Shown piece after piece: positions 26,634 to 34,469 of a DNA stretch of 59,636 nucleotides (the first letter of the stretch is position 1; every line of letters begins with the position of its first letter). The translations under genes were made by a program, and so were the position numbers. The DNA lies in contig JAFUZJ010000018.1 in the NCBI GenBank assembly GCA_017476665.1, positions 1 through 59,636 of the forward strand. Direction: 5' to 3'. Below the pieces are notes generated by a model that ran no database searches, was not told the origin of the DNA, and was given only the letters and a program-made list of their open reading frames with translations. The stretch comes from Lachnospiraceae bacterium. GTDB lineage: Bacteria; Bacillota; Clostridia; Lachnospirales; Lachnospiraceae.

Positions 26634-26751
26634 AATATACATGATAGCGGAATTTTATGCAATGGGGGGATTTTGGGGGATGAATGGGTGGAAATTGCGG
26701 ATGAGTGGCATAGGAGAATGCCTAAAAAGTGAAAAAGCCAGAGAATGTTGT

Positions 26752-27075
26752 TCAGTTTTTGAGAATTTTGACTATTTCCAATATCTTCTGCTGTTCGGAT
26801 ATGGTCATTTTAGATAGTTCCTGCTTTAGCTCGATCAAGATATTGTCATCAGTGAAACCGAGGATGTCATTCGGTGTGGTCTCGAGTTTTTTACAGTATC
26901 CAAGGAGCATCTCAATGCTTGGTTTTGAGACGCCTCTCTCTACTGCAGAGATGTGGTTTTTGGTGAGACCGGTTGATTCTACCATGTCGGATTGCAATAA
27001 TTTATGGGCTTCCCGTGCATATTGCAAAAGCCTTCCGATTCTTGCATTTTCAGCTTCGTTTGTTTTGTTTGCCAT
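26752..27075 (-). CDS. XRE-family helix-turn-helix regulator
   Basis: 107 residues. The Cro/CI-type HTH is clear (IGRLLQYAREAHKLLQSDMVESTGLTKNHISAVERGVSKPSIEMLLGYCKKL), followed by a short helical tail (LIELKQELSKMTISEQQKILEIVKIL) that could dimerise. No good ribosome binding site precedes ATG 27075. It lies between the LytTR regulator and the second lipoprotein unit, whose promoter is within 50-110 bp of this start, so divergent regulation is plausible but unproven. Confidence 0.8.
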   Translation of the reverse strand: MANKTNEAENARIGRLLQYAREAHKLLQSDMVESTGLTKNHISAVERGVSKPSIEMLLGYCKKLETTPNDILGFTDDNILIELKQELSKMTISEQQKILEIVKILKN

Positions 27076-27121
27076 TTGCAAGCAGTCAACGGCTATTCAT
27101 GATGAATCTGCATGGTTCTGA

Positions 27122-27180
27122 ACAGTTACAAAACTCTTACGAATTGTTAAGTTGTGACATTAGGGAACGAGTGATGAGAT
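27122..27180 (+). promoter_or_regulatory. LytTR-like operator and promoter, copy 2
   Basis: Half sites ACAGTTACA (27122) and ATTGTTAAG (27143) lie 21 bp apart, with ACTCTTACG (27133) between. -35 TTGTGA (27152-27157), 17 bp spacer, TGAGAT (27175-27180). Nearly identical to the segment at 23224-23281. The leader to the gene is about 130 bases. Confidence 0.6.
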
Positions 27181-27318
27181 GGATCCGTTCATCCATTTAT
27201 TTTGCCGTTTCATCCGAAAAAACGATCTCTTTGATCTTTTATTGTGCTATAACAGGGATAATTCAATAAGCAGTCTGGAAATTAATAGGATTGAAGGGAT
27301 AGGTGGTGGAAAAAACAT

Positions 27319-29622
27319 ATGAAAAGAAAGTATTTTGTATGGATGATATCCGCGCTGCTCCTTCTCTTGGGCATGGCAGCGTGTGCAACAGGCGGGGATG
27401 AAGGGGTGGGGCAGAATCAAAACAGGGGGCAGAAACAAAAAGGAAAACAGAATCAGACAGGCGGGACAATAGGCAACAGAGAAGGATCCAAAGGAGAAGC
27501 AGAGACTTCAGAAGACATTTCACAACAGTATATTTATTCCCGCGAAGTGATTGATTTTGCTGAATACGGGAGCGGTGTAGTGATTCACGATCTTGTCTGT
27601 GCAGATGACCGGATATTTGTCTTGATGGAGGTACGCGAGTGGGGCGCTGAGCCGGAGGACAACAGTCAAAAACAGGAAAGCACCAGTTATTACCGGGTGT
27701 TCTCCTGTATGTCTGACGGGAGTGCAAAAACGGTATCTAAGGAAATCAATCTGCCGGAAAGCGGCGGATATATCAGTGAATTGCAATTATCCGGCAACGG
27801 GTGCGTAGCCGGGTTGTTTTATTCTGAGGCGGATGATTCCGTAAGTCTGCTGTTATGGGATGCGTTTCAAGATGTCCGTTGGGAAAAAACGGCGGCTTCC
27901 GGTGGGGAGCTTTTTGCCGGAACGGATCAGTTTGTACTTTTTACAAAAAGCGGAAAAGACAGGATGATACATTTCTATAACGGACAGGGAGAATTGACAG
28001 AAAGCGTCAAGGCAGAGGGGGAAGGCTTCGATAATTTTGAGTACTGTTTTTTTACGCAGGAAAACAAATTCCTTGTCATCAGAACGGACCGGGAGGGAAG
28101 TGCTTGCGCGGAAATCTATACGGGGGATGGGAGATTGGAATCGCATCGAAAACTGCCGGATTGTGTTCCGATGGGGCAGAAACGGATTTTTCCGGCAGGC
28201 AATGAGGCTATCCTGTGGTGTGATTCAACAGGTGTGTATCGGTTGGATTTAGGGGAGAATACGCCTGCGGAAATCTTTTCCTTTGTAGATGCTGATTTGG
28301 ATACGGATGGGTTTCAACTGGTACAACAGATAGACGAAGTCAGCATTGCGGGAATATTTGATACAAGCGGCACAGTGAAGCTCGGACTTTTTGCCCGTAC
28401 GCAGGGGGTGGAAGGAACCCTGCGGCAGAGTGTGGTGTTGGGGACTATGGGGGAGTTGGATGCAGACTTAAGGAGTCAGATCATATCCTTTAACCGGCAA
28501 AATACCGGGTACAGGATCATGGTAAAGCAATATATCACCTATGATGAGGAGCAGAACGCCCTCGTCCAGTTGAATGCGGATATTCTGTCGGGGAATATGC
28601 CGGACATTTTGCTCATGGATCAAGAACTGCCTCTCCAAAGTTATATTGCAAAGGGACTGTTGGCAGATGTGGGAAAACTATTGGAGGAAGATAAGGAACT
28701 TGACAGCGGGCAGTTTGTGACGAATGTCATGGATGCTTTTCGGGTGAACGGCACGCTGTATTATGCGACACCTGCTTTTTGTGTGGATACGCTTGTGGCA
28801 AAGCAGTCGAAGGTGGGAAAACGGACAGGCTGGAATACAGCGGAGTTTTTGGCTGTGAGAGCAGCTCTGCCGCAAGGTATGGAGGTGCTGTCCGAAACCT
28901 CCAAGGAGGACTATTTGCGGGATTATATGCGGGTATGCGGCAGAGAGTATGTGGATATGAATGCGGGAAAAGCGAATTTTCAGTCAGAGGATTTTGCGGA
29001 GGCGCTTCGGTTTGCAGCAGGATTGCCGGACTATGCGGAAAGGTTTGATTCTGGTGAAAATAGTTATGATTCCCGGTATATCGAGGACAGAGCCCTGCTC
29101 CAACCGGTTACGATCCGCAGGATCAGCGATCTGGCACAACAAATCAATGGATGTATCGGGGAAGAAATTTCATATGTGGGCTATCCGACAGAGAGCAGAG
29201 AGGGTTCCTGTATCCGGGTGTATGGAAATGCTTTCGTGCTTTCCGGTCAAGGTGACAGATTGGATGGGGCATGGGAATTTGTGCGGTATTTTCTCACAGC
29301 GGATTATCAGAGAAAGGAAATGTACACAGGAGGATTGCCCATCAGAAAGGATATTTTTGAGGAAAAGGCAAAGGAGGCAGCAGACTATGAAGGATATTGC
29401 TTTGTCAATGATGAATGGATTGCGTTGGCGCCTATGACACAGCCGCAGATTGACAGGGCGGTGGACTTCATTATGGGAGTGCATAATCCGGCTTTTGAGG
29501 ATGAGGTAATCATAAGGATTATCTTGGAAGAAGCGGAGAGTTTCTTTCAGGGGCAGAAAAGTGCCGAAGCAGCAGCGGGGGTGATTCAGAACAGGGTGCA
29601 GCTGTATCTGAATGAGAAATAA
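27319..29622 (+). CDS. Lipoprotein with propeller-like N-half and solute-binding C-half
   Basis: 767 residues. Lipobox MAAC at about residue 22, then a Gln/Lys/Gly-rich disordered linker. Residues about 70-370 show repeated short beta-like blocks ending in aromatic or Asp-Gly turns, possibly a beta-propeller. Residues about 375-767 look like an ABC extracellular solute-binding protein (FNRQNTGYRIMVKQY, NADILSGNMPDILLMD, ending EEAESFFQGQKS...IQNRVQLYLNEK). No permease or ATPase genes are adjacent, so it may be a sensor or binding lipoprotein rather than an importer part. Paralogous to the gene at 30463. The LytTR-like promoter lies upstream. Confidence 0.7.
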   Translation: MKRKYFVWMISALLLLLGMAACATGGDEGVGQNQNRGQKQKGKQNQTGGTIGNREGSKGEAETSEDISQQYIYSREVIDFAEYGSGVVIHDLVCADDRIFVLMEVREWGAEPEDNSQKQESTSYYRVFSCMSDGSAKTVSKEINLPESGGYISELQLSGNGCVAGLFYSEADDSVSLLLWDAFQDVRWEKTAASGGELFAGTDQFVLFTKSGKDRMIHFYNGQGELTESVKAEGEGFDNFEYCFFTQENKFLVIRTDREGSACAEIYTGDGRLESHRKLPDCVPMGQKRIFPAGNEAILWCDSTGVYRLDLGENTPAEIFSFVDADLDTDGFQLVQQIDEVSIAGIFDTSGTVKLGLFARTQGVEGTLRQSVVLGTMGELDADLRSQIISFNRQNTGYRIMVKQYITYDEEQNALVQLNADILSGNMPDILLMDQELPLQSYIAKGLLADVGKLLEEDKELDSGQFVTNVMDAFRVNGTLYYATPAFCVDTLVAKQSKVGKRTGWNTAEFLAVRAALPQGMEVLSETSKEDYLRDYMRVCGREYVDMNAGKANFQSEDFAEALRFAAGLPDYAERFDSGENSYDSRYIEDRALLQPVTIRRISDLAQQINGCIGEEISYVGYPTESREGSCIRVYGNAFVLSGQGDRLDGAWEFVRYFLTADYQRKEMYTGGLPIRKDIFEEKAKEAADYEGYCFVNDEWIALAPMTQPQIDRAVDFIMGVHNPAFEDEVIIRIILEEAESFFQGQKSAEAAAGVIQNRVQLYLNEK

Positions 29623-29658
29623 CGGAAATTTTCTGTAATTGACAAGGAGGGATTTGTG

Positions 29659-30332
29659 ATGAAGAGAAAGAAATTTGTTATTGGATTGTGTGTGGGTTTG
29701 TGTCTTGTATTGGGGGCATGTAAAATGGGGACAGAGGAGAACCATGAGGATGCTTATGGGGACACGGCCGGATCAGTTCATCTGAAAACCATGGAGAGCG
29801 CGGTTATTGCAAGTCAGGAGGATGTGAAACGGGAGGCGGCTGATGAGGCGATCAATACGAACAAGACAATGATGCTGAACCGAAGATGGCGGACGGAGAG
29901 GATGGAAAGCGGGAATGGTGGGTTGTCAATTTTGCCAATGAGGAGCAAAATTATGTGAGTATCATCATCTGTGACGGTGCGGTGGATGTGGTGGAACATT
30001 TTGACCGCAACTGGAACAATGGGCTGCTCGATCAGGCGGATATTAAGCTCACGGCAAAGGAGGCTGCGGAACTGGCAAAGAAGTTAGGCATGCGCGGCGG
30101 AAATCCGGAGAATCCGGAGGACTGGGCCTATGGGTATCACTTTAAGATGTCCTATGATGCTTTGGCAGTAACCCCGGAGGACAGAAGAATTTTCCTGGAG
30201 GTGATCGGCGTTTCGCCTGACGGGAACTTTGCGCATATTGATTTTGATGCGGTCACGGGTGAGTTGTTGCTTGCTGTGGAGGAAATTGAGCATGAGAACG
30301 GGGAGACGGAATGGCGCGGCTGGGGGGATTGA
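29659..30332 (+). pseudogene. Frameshifted small lipoprotein
   Basis: 29659-29958 opens with a strong ribosome binding site (AAGGAGG) and a lipoprotein signal (MKRKKFVIGL...VLGACKM), then degenerates into Arg/Met-rich out-of-frame residues. A second frame, open from 29847 to 30332, continues with a sensible sequence (DGKREWWVVNFANEEQNY ... HIDFDAVTGELLLAVEEIE). The two join at about 29847-29880, so one protein of about 220 residues has been broken by a small insertion or deletion. It could also be a sequencing error. Same lipoprotein cluster. Confidence 0.6.
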
Positions 30333-30354
30333 GGTAAAATATCCGTGTGAAATG

Positions 30355-30390
30355 TGGCAATTTGCGATTAAAGCAGACTGCCAATTTTTT
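30355..30390 (+). terminator. Terminator after the frameshifted lipoprotein
   Basis: An imperfect stem TGGCA...TGCCA (30355-30365 with 30373-30383) followed by ATTTTTT. It separates the 27.3-30.3 kb unit from the next lipoprotein genes; a weak TTTACA promoter follows at about 30395. Confidence 0.5.
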
Positions 30391-30462
30391 GTGATTTACA
30401 AAAAAATTGAAACCTTCTGATACTCTGTTGCATCTAATCAGTAAAGGGGCGAAGGAGAGACC

Positions 30463-32808
30463 ATGAAAAAGAAAATATACAGGATGATGGTATTGTTGAC
30501 GACGGTTCTGTTGTTTGCTGTGAGTTGTGGGAAAAAGGATGAAGTGAATGGTGGAAGCAATCTGTCAGAAGCGCAGTCGAAGAAAGGAACGGCATCGGAG
30601 GATAAAGGTTCGTGGAGATTTTCCCATGCAGCATTGGAGGAACGGTATGAGCTGGCAACGGTAAAGGAGGATAAGATTTACGGCTGTTATTATACCGGAG
30701 AGGGACTGGCGGTCTCAGTCCAGGATATGGAGGCGGGGGCATATAAGAATGGGTTTGGGATTTGGGAAAGCTATGTGATTCCGGGTGTGACGGAAATCCA
30801 GAATATGACGGTGGATTCCCAAAACCGGATCTGTCTCTTTGGTGTTGCGGAAACGGGGAATACACTGTGGCAGGTGGAGCAGAATGGCGAAATCCATGTG
30901 ATAGAGAACATAGAGCTGGAGGATTTGGGGGAGTTTGTATCGCCGAAAGGTTTTTGGGCGGATAGTAAGGGACATTATTATCTGTGGTATGGGATGTCGG
31001 TTCCATGGAGCGAGGCATATGAAAGGGAAACAAAGGAGGGTGGAACCTGGGAGAGCGAAACCGGAGATGGTGAAAGCAAAGGGAGGATCGTATATACCAG
31101 TCTTGACCGGATCTATGTGAAGGATCAGAACATGCATACCATCTGCTATGAGCAGGTTCCTGATTCCGGTTACAATAAATTGGTGAGTCTGTTATTTGAT
31201 GAAGACGGGATTCCAATGCTGTTGGCAAAGGACGAGGAAGGGTATTACATGCGCAGGGTGCGGACGGAGAAACGGGATGCGTATGAGCCGCAGCGCATAG
31301 AGGAGCCAGACGAGAACGGCAGTCTCTCTGATCATGGGCAGGGTGCTTTGTATGGTTTGGAAATGGGAGGTAATCTTGCGCTGACGAAGCAGGGACTTTT
31401 ATACACAAGGGACGGTGCCCTGTATCTGTATCACACGGAAGACGGCAAAGAGGAAAAGCTTTTGGAGCTTGCGGGCGGCGGTATTCTTGAGGACGATATT
31501 ATTTATCTGGGCATGCGGGGGGAAAGCATTGATATCATAGATAATTATCAGGGCAGCAAGGGGTCGGAGTATACCAGGGCAGAGATTGGGGAGAGTACGC
31601 AGGCAAGGGTGTCTCTGGGGGTGATGCAGCTGCAGCCTAAAATGCAGGAAGCAATTGCAGCTTTTAACCGGTATCAGGATGAGGTGTGGATTGAGCCGGT
31701 TGTGTATGTGGAGGGATATGACTATGACGAAGGGTACGAAAAGCTAAAGCTGGAGTTGTTGCAGGGGAAGGCGCCTGACATTATCGCCACAGAGGGAATT
31801 GACTATGAGGTGCTGGCAAATGCGGGGGCATTTATGGATCTGTACGGATTTATGGATGAGGATACGGAAGGTAACAGGGAGAGGTTTGTTTCCAGTGTAT
31901 TGAAAGCATATGAAGTGGACGGAAAGTTGTATACTGCGGCACCGAATTTTTTCATCTATTCTATGTGGGGCGGCAGCAGTCTGGTGCAGGAGAGAAGCGG
32001 CGTGGATATGGAGGAATTGATGCGGATTCTCCACGAGAAGGGAGGGAGCGTCAACAGTATCTATGGTTTCGGCGGTGACGAAAGTGTGCTAAGAACGCTG
32101 TGCACGCTGGGGATGGACGAGTTTGTCGATTGGGACAAGGATACCTGTGATTTTACGGGGGAGGGATTCTGTGAACTCTTGGAATTTGTGAAAGAATACA
32201 GGGAACCGCAGTTTGACAGCTTATATAAGGCAATCCGGGAGAGGGAGATTCTGCTGAGTGAAGGGATGATCGGATCTGTGGAGGAATATTGTCTGCAATC
32301 GGAGCTGTATGGGGAAAGGGTGGAATTTATCGGATATCCCTCAGCGAAGGGAAGCGGAGTGGCGGCGAGTATGAACGGTATGCTGGCAATCAATGCGAAG
32401 AGCGGGAATCCGCAGGAGGCGTGGAAGTTTGTGAAGTTTTATTTGCTGCATGGCTATGATTATGATAGGGTTGGATTTCCGCTCATGAGAGAGCGGCTGG
32501 AAGAGGTGTTCACAGAGGCTATGGAGGAAAGGCAGGAGCCGGGAGAAGACGGAGTGACTGAAAGGGGGGCAAAGATCAGTTACAGGGAAAAGGATATTGT
32601 GGATCTTGTGATTTTTAAGGCGGAGAAGGAGGATGTGGAGGCTGTAAGGAATCTGGTGGAACGGGTGACAGGGAAGTTCGAGTACAACAATGAGATACAG
32701 AATATCATTGATGAGGAGGCGGAGAGCTTTTTCCGGGGACAGAAGTCCTTGGGGCAGGTGACGGAGGTGATTCAGAACAGGGTGCAGTTGTATTTGAATG
32801 AAAGATAA
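30463..32808 (+). CDS. Second propeller-like / solute-binding lipoprotein
   Basis: 781 residues, paralogue of the protein at 27319. Lipobox AVSC at about residue 22. The N-half (about 60-360) has the same irregular beta-rich pattern with Trp/Tyr/Gly-Asp turns. The C-half resembles a type 1 solute-binding protein (AAFNRYQDEVWIEPVVY, LLQGKAPDIIATEGIDYEVL, ending EEAESFFRGQKSLGQVTEVIQNRVQLYLNER). The shared 30-residue C-terminus with its paralogue is the most conserved part. No transport partners nearby. Ligand unknown. Confidence 0.7.
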   Translation: MKKKIYRMMVLLTTVLLFAVSCGKKDEVNGGSNLSEAQSKKGTASEDKGSWRFSHAALEERYELATVKEDKIYGCYYTGEGLAVSVQDMEAGAYKNGFGIWESYVIPGVTEIQNMTVDSQNRICLFGVAETGNTLWQVEQNGEIHVIENIELEDLGEFVSPKGFWADSKGHYYLWYGMSVPWSEAYERETKEGGTWESETGDGESKGRIVYTSLDRIYVKDQNMHTICYEQVPDSGYNKLVSLLFDEDGIPMLLAKDEEGYYMRRVRTEKRDAYEPQRIEEPDENGSLSDHGQGALYGLEMGGNLALTKQGLLYTRDGALYLYHTEDGKEEKLLELAGGGILEDDIIYLGMRGESIDIIDNYQGSKGSEYTRAEIGESTQARVSLGVMQLQPKMQEAIAAFNRYQDEVWIEPVVYVEGYDYDEGYEKLKLELLQGKAPDIIATEGIDYEVLANAGAFMDLYGFMDEDTEGNRERFVSSVLKAYEVDGKLYTAAPNFFIYSMWGGSSLVQERSGVDMEELMRILHEKGGSVNSIYGFGGDESVLRTLCTLGMDEFVDWDKDTCDFTGEGFCELLEFVKEYREPQFDSLYKAIREREILLSEGMIGSVEEYCLQSELYGERVEFIGYPSAKGSGVAASMNGMLAINAKSGNPQEAWKFVKFYLLHGYDYDRVGFPLMRERLEEVFTEAMEERQEPGEDGVTERGAKISYREKDIVDLVIFKAEKEDVEAVRNLVERVTGKFEYNNEIQNIIDEEAESFFRGQKSLGQVTEVIQNRVQLYLNER

Positions 32809-32853
32809 TGGAAGTTGTGGAAATTGGATGAAATGCTGAGGGAGGAATTCGTG

Positions 32854-33744
32854 ATGATGAGAAAACAGTTAGGAATCGTGTTATTGGGAGTGTGTTTTTG
32901 GTTGGCTGCGTGCGGAAATACGGAGGCGGACGGGAACCCCGGGGCGGGCGAGGTGGTTCATCAGGAGCAGCTGAATCAACAAGTGGGATTGAAGCGAGGA
33001 AACGATCCGGCTATGGGAAAGGAACTGGAAATGGTTGTGCTTGAAAAAAGTGTGGATGGCTCCGGCGACCGATGGAGTGTGGAGACGGAGGGGCTGCGTA
33101 TTACTTTGGATACCACAGATTCCCGTGAAAAGCCGGCAAGATTGATGATCGGGGAGAAGGAATATCCGTTTTCTTATGCGGGATATGAGCCGGTGGCGGA
33201 GAGACCGGAGGCGGCGTTCTATGATGTGAACGGGGATGGTGTCTTGGATGTGTTGATGAGGGGCGAGGCGTATCGGACAGAGCTTCGGCAGGATGTGTAT
33301 TTATCCGACGGCAAGGGAGGTTACATAGAGCTGGGAGATATGACATGGAACCGGCTGGAGCCGCTACAGAATGCGGTACAGTTTGAGACCCGGTTTGCGG
33401 ATCATAATAAGGTGCATGTGATTTGCAGGGATTGGAATATTGACAGTGTGCTGGATATTAAGGCAGACGATTTCCTGGAGATCGCGTTGGAAGAGGGGAT
33501 TTATGATGAGAAGGGTGAGGTTACGGAGTATGGAAAGAGCATTGTGCTGGACAGTCTGCAAGGGCGGGCGGTTCGGTATCTGGTGCGGGATGACCAAATT
33601 GTGGTACTCCGTTATGAGGCGGAGATTGAGACCGGGTATAGCGAGTATGGTCTGGGGCAGGAAATGGTGTTTACTTATTTGATCGGGGATGCCGGGTATG
33701 TGCTGGAGAGTGTGACAGTGGAAGCGATGACAGACAGTGAGTAG
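32854..33744 (+). CDS. Lipoprotein with a DVNGDG calcium-loop-like motif
   Basis: 296 residues. Signal with lipobox LAAC (about residue 20), then a polar region and a beta-rich body. FYDVNGDGVLDVLMRG resembles an FG-GAP/EF-hand-like calcium loop (DxNxDGxxD). Otherwise unrecognised. Start 32854 follows GGGAGGAATTC; it comes 45 bp after the upstream lipoprotein gene, likely in the same transcript. A strong terminator follows. Confidence 0.7.
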   Translation: MMRKQLGIVLLGVCFWLAACGNTEADGNPGAGEVVHQEQLNQQVGLKRGNDPAMGKELEMVVLEKSVDGSGDRWSVETEGLRITLDTTDSREKPARLMIGEKEYPFSYAGYEPVAERPEAAFYDVNGDGVLDVLMRGEAYRTELRQDVYLSDGKGGYIELGDMTWNRLEPLQNAVQFETRFADHNKVHVICRDWNIDSVLDIKADDFLEIALEEGIYDEKGEVTEYGKSIVLDSLQGRAVRYLVRDDQIVVLRYEAEIETGYSEYGLGQEMVFTYLIGDAGYVLESVTVEAMTDSE

Positions 33745-33752
33745 GGACAGAT

Positions 33753-33781
33753 AATTCCCGCTGAGTACAGCGGGAATTTTA
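33753..33781 (+). terminator. Terminator closing the lipoprotein cluster
   Basis: Perfect 11 bp stem AATTCCCGCTG (33753-33763) with CAGCGGGAATT (33768-33778), AGTA loop, short T-run. Confidence 0.8.
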
Positions 33782-33790
33782 ATGTAAAAT

Positions 33791-34288
33791 GGACGAGACA
33801 ATTTCTTTTCCGGCATTGATTTGAGGACACCCCTGACCGGACTGATGGGATATCTTGAGGTTTGCAGAAAAATGGATTCAGACGTTTCCGGTAAGAAAAC
33901 CTATCTGGAAAAATCGATGGAAAAGGCAATACAGATCAGGACTAAAGTGGAGTACGCATTGGGAGACTACTTATCGGAGCTCTGTGCACAACTGGACTAT
34001 CTGGGATTTGGCGTTTCCAGTTCCGACTTGGAATGGCATGATGTGAAGATTCAGATTCATTCAGATTATTTGGGACGAATCATGAATATTTCGTCCAGCT
34101 ATCTGGAAAATGAAGTAGGCATAAGCGTCAGCAACTATATAAAAAGTGATAATGCAAGAATTCAGGGGTCACAAATAGGGGTGAGTAATATCCTAAAGAT
34201 GATGCAGCAGATGAACGGGAAGGGTGAAGTATATTCGGAAAAGGATATTTATCGGATAACGCTGTGGTTTTCTATTTATAAAGAATAG
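33791..34288 (+). pseudogene. Degraded sensor histidine kinase
   Basis: A kinase remnant: DLRTPLTGLMGYLEV is the phospho-acceptor helix, but the His codon (CAT at 33814) is separated by one extra base from GAT TTG AGG, so it is frameshifted. The following sequence keeps a dimerisation helix and parts of the ATPase (DYLGRIMNISSSYLEN, VGISVSNYIK, GSQIGVSNILKMM, YRITLWF), but the D/G box region is shortened and the whole sensor half is missing. No partner regulator is present. A dead gene left beside the lipoprotein cluster. Confidence 0.65.
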
Positions 34289-34344
34289 GTTTATAAAGAA
34301 TAAAATTACATAGCGCTTGTCCTGCATTGCGGTTTCACGGAAAC

Positions 34345-34435
34345 TATGATAAGATAAAACTGTAAACGGTTTTATTCAAAGTTGCTTCGCAATTTCCGAT
34401 GCGCAAAAGGCGTGCGCAGAAAAGATGATAAGATA
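34345..34435. repeat. Two ATGATAAGATAA repeats upstream of the AAA-ATPase gene
   Basis: The 12-mer occurs at 34345-34356 and 34424-34435, 79 bp apart, in the 180 bp gap before the AAA-ATPase gene. Each could contain a -10 box (TAAGAT). Otherwise the gap shows no gene. Confidence 0.35.
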
Positions 34436-34469
34436 ATATTAAGCTTCGTTTATGGAGGTGGCGTGGATT

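Noticed and set aside
26678-26734. An 18-residue peptide frame before the LytTR regulator as an AgrD-like signal
   Set aside because: It is read from a C-rich tract, has no ribosome binding site and no AgrB-type protease nearby.
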